NCBI GenBank assembly: GCA_021443125.1
Contig: JABUUQ010000002.1
Span: forward strand, 1,232,224 to 1,241,831
Length of the DNA: 9,608 nucleotides
Direction: 5' to 3'
Source: Bacteroidales bacterium
GTDB taxonomy: Bacteria; Bacteroidota; Bacteroidia; Bacteroidales; P3
The first letter of the stretch is position 1. Each line of letters begins with the position of its first letter. The notes beneath the pieces were generated by a model. The model did not search any database, was not told the origin of the DNA, and saw nothing but the letters and a program-made list of their open reading frames with translations. Made by a program: the position numbers and the translations under genes. This document shows positions 6,006 through 9,608 of this stretch, in pieces.

Positions 6006-7199
6006 TTAGTTTTCAAGCATTGAGAAAATTTTTGTAGACCTCTGGAAGATACCGTTCATATACGCTATTGCAAGACCATAATTGCTTACAGGGATGTTTT
6101 TTTCTATAAATGGCAGCAAACGATTGTTAAGTTGTCTTTCCGTTGCCATGCATCCACCACATTGAATCACCAGTTTGTAGTCTTCTGGCCTGTCTTCCAT
6201 ATTTGTTAATCCCGCAACTGCTTTGAATGTCAAAGATTTACCAGTATATTTCGTTATCATTTTTGGCAGTTTAACCCTTCCGATATCTTCACAAGTAGGT
6301 TGATGTGTGCAACTTTCAAGCATTAGAACCTTGTCTCCGTCATTCAATTTGTCGAGCATAGGAGTTCCTTTGATATAATGGCTGAAATTACCCTTCTCTT
6401 TTGCCAAAAGAATTGAAAAACTTGTAAGCATAATATCGTCAGGGACTATCTTGCTAACATAATCAAAGGCTTGTGAATCTGTAATAACAAGTTTCGGTTT
6501 GTTGTTTTGCAACATTTTCAAGGTATCCTGCAATTCGGTTTCCTTTACAACTATATTTATTGCGTTATTGTCCAAAACTTCCCGAATCATCTTGACTTGA
6601 GGAAGAATCATACGACCTTTGGGTGCTGAAGAATCTATAGGGGTAACAAGAAGGACTATATCGTTTTTAGAAACTATGGAATCCAAAATACTTTTCTGTT
6701 CTGCCTTATTTTTCAGTTGATTGGCAATAAAAGAACTAAGCCTTTGCTTTGATGTTTCGTCCTTTGAAGATACTGAGATAAGGTTTTTGATTGCCAAAGT
6801 CTTGGAATTGGCTATTTCTTCATCTTCTTTGTTATGTACAATAATGTAAGGTATTGAAAATCTTTCACTTTGCTTTATCAAATTCTGTTCATAGTCGCCT
6901 ATTATGTTGTTTGTGGTTACTATAACACATAAATCTATAAGCGAAAAAGCCTCCAAAGTTTTTTCAACACGTTGCTTACCCAAAGAACTTTCATCATCTA
7001 TTCCTGCCGTATCTATCAAAACAACTGCTCCAAGGTTGTACAGTTCCATTGTCTTTTTCACAATATCCGTTGTCGTACCTCTTTGCTCCGATACAATAGA
7101 AATATCTTGCCCTATAAGGTTGTTAATCAGCGTACTCTTGCCAACATTGCATCTTCCGAAAAATCCGATATGCAGTTTATTTTCCCTGTGTTGTTCCAT
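6006..7199 (-). CDS. hydF: [FeFe]-hydrogenase H-cluster maturation GTPase HydF
   Basis: This 397-aa cytoplasmic scaffold GTPase receives the diiron precursor made with HydE and HydG and delivers it to the hydrogenase HydA. The N-terminal Era/TrmE-like GTPase has P-loop GRCNVGKST (15-23), switch threonines GTTTD (41-45), DTAG (63-66) and NKED (123-126). A dimerisation domain occupies the middle. The C-terminal [4Fe-4S] domain carries CTH (Cys297, His299), CEDIGRVKLP (303-312) and QCGGC (Cys347, Cys350). The three cluster cysteines and the first histidine are present with family spacing, but the usual HCxxC histidine is Gln346. NYGLAIAYMNG (373-383) is the conserved C-terminal segment. hydE, hydG and hydA are not in this window, and hydF appears to be transcribed alone. 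Its presence implies an [FeFe]-hydrogenase elsewhere in the genome. Confidence 0.95.
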   Translation of the reverse strand: MEQHRENKLHIGFFGRCNVGKSTLINNLIGQDISIVSEQRGTTTDIVKKTMELYNLGAVVLIDTAGIDDESSLGKQRVEKTLEAFSLIDLCVIVTTNNIIGDYEQNLIKQSERFSIPYIIVHNKEDEEIANSKTLAIKNLISVSSKDETSKQRLSSFIANQLKNKAEQKSILDSIVSKNDIVLLVTPIDSSAPKGRMILPQVKMIREVLDNNAINIVVKETELQDTLKMLQNNKPKLVITDSQAFDYVSKIVPDDIMLTSFSILLAKEKGNFSHYIKGTPMLDKLNDGDKVLMLESCTHQPTCEDIGRVKLPKMITKYTGKSLTFKAVAGLTNMEDRPEDYKLVIQCGGCMATERQLNNRLLPFIEKNIPVSNYGLAIAYMNGIFQRSTKIFSMLEN

Positions 7200-7206
7200 A
7201 GTTTTG

Positions 7207-7214
7207 CAAAAATA
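7207..7214 (-). promoter_or_regulatory. -7 element upstream of hydF
   Basis: TATTTTTG on the minus strand (7207-7214) fits TAnnTTTG. It lies only 7 bp before the hydF ATG, so the transcript would start almost at the start codon. No convincing -33 TTTG is found at the expected distance, which is A/T-only. Confidence 0.4.
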
Positions 7215-7224
7215 CGAATTATAA

Positions 7225-7255
7225 TTGAAAGAATAAAAAAAAGGTTGTATCTTTG
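7225..7255 (+). promoter_or_regulatory. Bacteroidota-type promoter for the membrane protein-panC-formimidoyltransferase operon
   Basis: TTG (7225-7227), a 20-bp spacer and TATCTTTG (7248-7255) match the consensus. Transcription would start near 7261, giving a leader of about 30 nt before the ATG at 7292. Confidence 0.65.
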
Positions 7256-7291
7256 CACATTATAAACAACGAAACAAAATAGATTAAGAAC

Positions 7292-7825
7292 ATGATAAAA
7301 GTTGATATAGGAGGAAACAACAAATTCGAGCCTTGGAGCAAAGAGTTTTGGATAAAAATTCTTGTTATGACATTGGCAATCTGCATTGTGTGCTGGGTAT
7401 GGAATGGAGAGCCGGGAAGCACAACAAAACCTTATATTGACGGGCCTTTGTACGCAATAGTTTTAGCTATTATAATAAGTATTTTGAATAGTTGCATAAA
7501 ACCTTTGCTTTCTTTATTGTCCCTGCCTTTGATTCTCTCAACATTAGGGCTATTTACTTTGGTTATAAATGCCATTATAATAATGATAGCTGCAGGATTG
7601 ATGGGTAATCATTTTGATATTAACGGATTCGGAAATGCTTTTTTATTCTCCATAATTGTATATATATTGAGTTTTGTCTTGGATATACCTCGAAGAGTTA
7701 AAAAAGTATCAGACCTTCTTTCTTCCAAACACGACCCTTACAGAGAGAACAATCCACATAAAGATGAGGCAACTTTCACTGAATATGAAGATGTTACAGA
7801 AGAAGAAAACAATAGAAACAAATAA
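7292..7825 (+). CDS. Phage_holin_4_2-like (PF04020, YvlD-type) membrane protein
   Basis: This 177-aa integral membrane protein has a hydrophobic segment at about 22-37. The conserved four-helix-type core follows: PLYAIVLAIIISILNSCIKPLLSLLSLP (52-79), LGLFTLVINAIIIMIAAGLM (85-104) and FGNAFLFSIIVYILSFVLD (113-131). The N-x-x-I-K-P, S-L-P and L-G-L-F-x-L-V-I-N-A signatures are typical of PF04020. Despite the name, members are common chromosomal proteins of unknown function, and nothing here suggests a prophage. The N-terminal extra helix and the acidic hydrophilic tail (about 140-177) extend it beyond the usual 110-120 aa. It is the first gene of an operon, ending 14 bp before panC. Confidence 0.85.
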   Translation: MIKVDIGGNNKFEPWSKEFWIKILVMTLAICIVCWVWNGEPGSTTKPYIDGPLYAIVLAIIISILNSCIKPLLSLLSLPLILSTLGLFTLVINAIIIMIAAGLMGNHFDINGFGNAFLFSIIVYILSFVLDIPRRVKKVSDLLSSKHDPYRENNPHKDEATFTEYEDVTEEENNRNK

Positions 7826-7839
7826 AATAAGTTTGTAAA

Positions 7840-8682
7840 ATGAAAATTTGCAGAACTGTACAGGAATTAACTTCAATAACTGAACAACTAAAACAAGAAA
7901 ACAAAACAATAGGTTTGGTTCCTACAATGGGAGCATTGCACGAAGGACACAAATCTCTATTTGTCAGAGCAAGAAAAGAAAACGATATATTCATCAGCAG
8001 TGTTTTTGTAAATCCAATTCAATTCAACAATAAGGAAGATTTTGAAAAATATCCAAGAACAGAAGAACAAGACATAAAAATTCTTGAAGAATGTGCTTGC
8101 GATATTGCTTTTATTCCCACTGCAGAGGATGTTTATGGAGGTCAAACACCAGAAACTTTCACTTTTGGACAGTTAGAACAGGTGATGGAAGGCGTTCAAA
8201 GGCCAGGACACTTCTCTGGCGTTGCCAATATAGTCTCTCGTTTGTTTATTTGGTCGAAGGCAGATAAAGCTTATTTTGGAGAAAAAGACTATCAGCAAAT
8301 AGCAATCATAAAAGATATGGTACGACAAAAATCATTCAAGATAGAAATCGTTCCATGCCCTATTTTCAGGGATGAAGACGGCCTTGCAACTTCTTCAAGA
8401 AACGTAAGACTTTCTGCAGAAGCCAGAAAAATTGCTCCAAAAATACATCAGATTCTTTTGGAATCTTATCGTCAAAAAGATTTTTTAAGTATCAGTCAAA
8501 TAAAAGCTTTTGTTGAAGATGAATTCAAACATAACAAAAATTTCGTATTGGAATACTTTACAATAGTAGACGATAAAACTCTTCAACCAGTAAGCCAGAG
8601 AGAAGAAAACCAAGGAATTGTTGGTTGCATTGCTGTATGGCTCGACGGAGTAAGACTTATTGATATACAAAGATATTGGTAA
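7840..8682 (+). CDS. panC: Pantothenate synthetase (pantoate-beta-alanine ligase)
   Basis: This 280-aa cytoplasmic enzyme joins D-pantoate and beta-alanine with ATP (through a pantoyl-adenylate) to give pantothenate, the precursor of coenzyme A. Motifs in order: PTMGALHEGH (28-37; HIGH-type His34 and His37), VFVNPIQFN (55-63), RPGHFSGVAN (121-130), FGEKDYQQ (146-153) and RDEDGLATSSRN (177-188, the KMSKS-like loop). Length is normal and every active-site motif is intact. It lies 14 bp after the membrane protein gene and 21 bp before the formimidoyltransferase gene, consistent with one operon. panB and panD are not in the window. Confidence 0.97.
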   Translation: MKICRTVQELTSITEQLKQENKTIGLVPTMGALHEGHKSLFVRARKENDIFISSVFVNPIQFNNKEDFEKYPRTEEQDIKILEECACDIAFIPTAEDVYGGQTPETFTFGQLEQVMEGVQRPGHFSGVANIVSRLFIWSKADKAYFGEKDYQQIAIIKDMVRQKSFKIEIVPCPIFRDEDGLATSSRNVRLSAEARKIAPKIHQILLESYRQKDFLSISQIKAFVEDEFKHNKNFVLEYFTIVDDKTLQPVSQREENQGIVGCIAVWLDGVRLIDIQRYW

Positions 8683-8703
8683 AATAAAATAATACTTATA
8701 GAT

Positions 8704-9608
8704 ATGAAACAAATTATTGAATGCGTGCCTAATATCAGCGAAGGCAACAATCAGAATATCATCAACCAAGTTGTTGAGGAAATAGAAAAAGTTGAAGGTG
8801 TCAAACTTCTTGATGTTGACCCAGGTAAAACAACAAACAGAACTGTTATTACATTTGTTGGCGAGCCAGAACAAGTTTGTGAGAGTGCTTTCCAAGTTGT
8901 AAAGAAAACTCAGGAACTTATAGACATGAGAGGACATCATGGAGATCACCCAAGATTTGGTGCTACCGACGTTTGTCCTTTGATTCCTGTTGCCAACATA
9001 ACAATGGAAGAAGTTGTGCAATATGCTCGCAAGCTTGCAGAACGCATCGCTACAGAATTGGATATTCCTGTTTATTGTTATGAAGATGCAGCTTTCAAAC
9101 CTGAAAGAAGAAACCTTGCTACTTGTCGTGCAGGTGAGTATGAAGGATTGAAAGACAGAATATCAAGCAACGATTGGGCTCCTTGTTTCGGACCAAAAGA
9201 ATGGAGTGAAAAAGTTGCCAAAAGTGGTGCAACTGCAGTAGGAGCAAGAGATTTCCTTTTGGCTGTAAACTACAATTTGAATACTACTTCTACTCGTAGA
9301 GCCAATGCTATTGCTTTCGATGTCAGAGAAAAAGGAAGAAAGAAAAGAGAAGGTGGCAAAGTTAATGGCAAACCTGTTCTTGACGAAAATGGAAAACAAG
9401 TATGGATTCCTGGAACTCTTAAAGGCACAAAAGCTATTGGCTGGTATATTGAAGAATATGGCATAGCACAAGTTTCAATGAATATAACAAATGCCAATGT
9501 TGCACCTCTTCATGTTTGCTTCGACGAGGTAAGTGCAAAGGCTGCAGCTCGTGGAGTAAGAGTTACAGGCGTTGAAATCGTTGGTCTTGTTCCTAAAAAG
9601 ACTCTTAT
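8704..9608 (+). CDS. ftcD: Glutamate formimidoyltransferase (partial, runs off right edge)
   Basis: The frame opens at ATG 8704 (MKQIIECVPNISEG) and stays open to the window end, giving 301 residues. The enzyme transfers a formimino group from N-formimino-L-glutamate to tetrahydrofolate in histidine degradation. Visible features: the N-terminal ECVPNISEG (6-14), the catalytic loop HHGDHPRFGATDVCPLIP (78-95) with His82 at the same number as the catalytic His of mammalian FTCD, CYEDAA (125-130), GARDFLLAVNYNL (180-192), and GWYIEEYGIAQVSMN (246-260) in the C-terminal subdomain. An insertion at about 209-240 (basic, then KPVLDENGKQVWIPG) is also usual in bacterial standalone forms. Only the C-terminal tail is missing. 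Whether a cyclodeaminase domain is fused cannot be seen; Bacteroidota forms are normally standalone. No other hut gene is in view. Confidence 0.93.
   Translation, partial: MKQIIECVPNISEGNNQNIINQVVEEIEKVEGVKLLDVDPGKTTNRTVITFVGEPEQVCESAFQVVKKTQELIDMRGHHGDHPRFGATDVCPLIPVANITMEEVVQYARKLAERIATELDIPVYCYEDAAFKPERRNLATCRAGEYEGLKDRISSNDWAPCFGPKEWSEKVAKSGATAVGARDFLLAVNYNLNTTSTRRANAIAFDVREKGRKKREGGKVNGKPVLDENGKQVWIPGTLKGTKAIGWYIEEYGIAQVSMNITNANVAPLHVCFDEVSAKAAARGVRVTGVEIVGLVPKKTL

Noticed and set aside
6006..7199. Annotating the GTPase as Era or TrmE/MnmE
   Set aside because: The GTPase domain is of that superfamily, but the C-terminal CTH...CEDIGRVKLP...CGGC cluster domain is specific to HydF, and there is no KH domain or tRNA-modification domain.
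7292..7825. Reading the holin-family protein as evidence of a prophage
   Set aside because: PF04020 members are widespread chromosomal proteins, and there are no phage structural, integrase or lysis genes around it.
7828..7835. TAAGTTTG, a possible -7 element just before panC
   Set aside because: It sits 4 bp before the ATG, so transcription would begin at or inside the start codon, and no -33 element is found at the right distance. The close spacing to the preceding gene fits an operon better.
8485..9021. 178-aa minus-strand open frame across the end of panC and the start of the formimidoyltransferase gene
   Set aside because: Both genes on the plus strand are unmistakable, and the antisense frame has no recognisable motif and spans two genes.

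Overview
The window looks like a chromosomal segment of a low-GC, anaerobic member of the Bacteroidota, probably Bacteroidales. The base composition is AT-rich. No Shine-Dalgarno sequences are evident. Several gene starts are preceded by the Bacteroidota promoter pattern (TTTG or TTG, a spacer of about 19-21 bp, then TAnnTTTG). Several proteins have lipoprotein signal peptides, and the protein families present (large YfhO membrane protein, DUF4810 and DUF799 lipoproteins, standalone glutamate formimidoyltransferase) fit that phylum. HydF, the [FeFe]-hydrogenase maturation GTPase, points to hydrogen metabolism and an anaerobic life.

Layout from left to right: (1) the N-terminal 203 residues of a YfhO-family membrane protein on the minus strand, running off the left edge. 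(2) A 256-bp divergent intergenic region with two promoters, two near-palindromic AACGGCGTT boxes centred 21 bp apart, and one copy of a dispersed repeat. (3) A plus-strand pair, pepE (aspartyl dipeptidase) and a TsaC/YrdC threonylcarbamoyl-AMP synthase, coupled by a TAATG overlap. (4) Convergent to it after only 4 bp, a four-gene minus-strand operon whose transcription order is DUF4810 lipoprotein, DUF799 lipoprotein with a long Lys/Glu-rich stalk, radA, and an orphan lipoprotein. (5) A 177-bp intergenic region holding that operon's promoter(s), a second copy of the dispersed repeat and a 17-bp-stem hairpin that probably terminates hydF. (6) hydF on the minus strand. (7) A divergent promoter region and a plus-strand operon: PF04020 (phage_holin_4_2-like) membrane protein, panC (pantothenate synthetase), and a glutamate formimidoyltransferase gene running off the right edge.

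Most genes are conserved housekeeping or metabolic functions: peptide turnover, the tRNA t6A precursor, recombinational repair, hydrogenase maturation, coenzyme A precursor synthesis and histidine/folate metabolism. No mobile element, CRISPR array, tRNA or rRNA was seen. The two least explained parts are the DUF4810-DUF799 envelope lipoprotein pair, which lacks a CsgG-like partner here and has an unusual charged stalk, and the two-copy intergenic repeat that sits in the same orientation just upstream of two different promoters.
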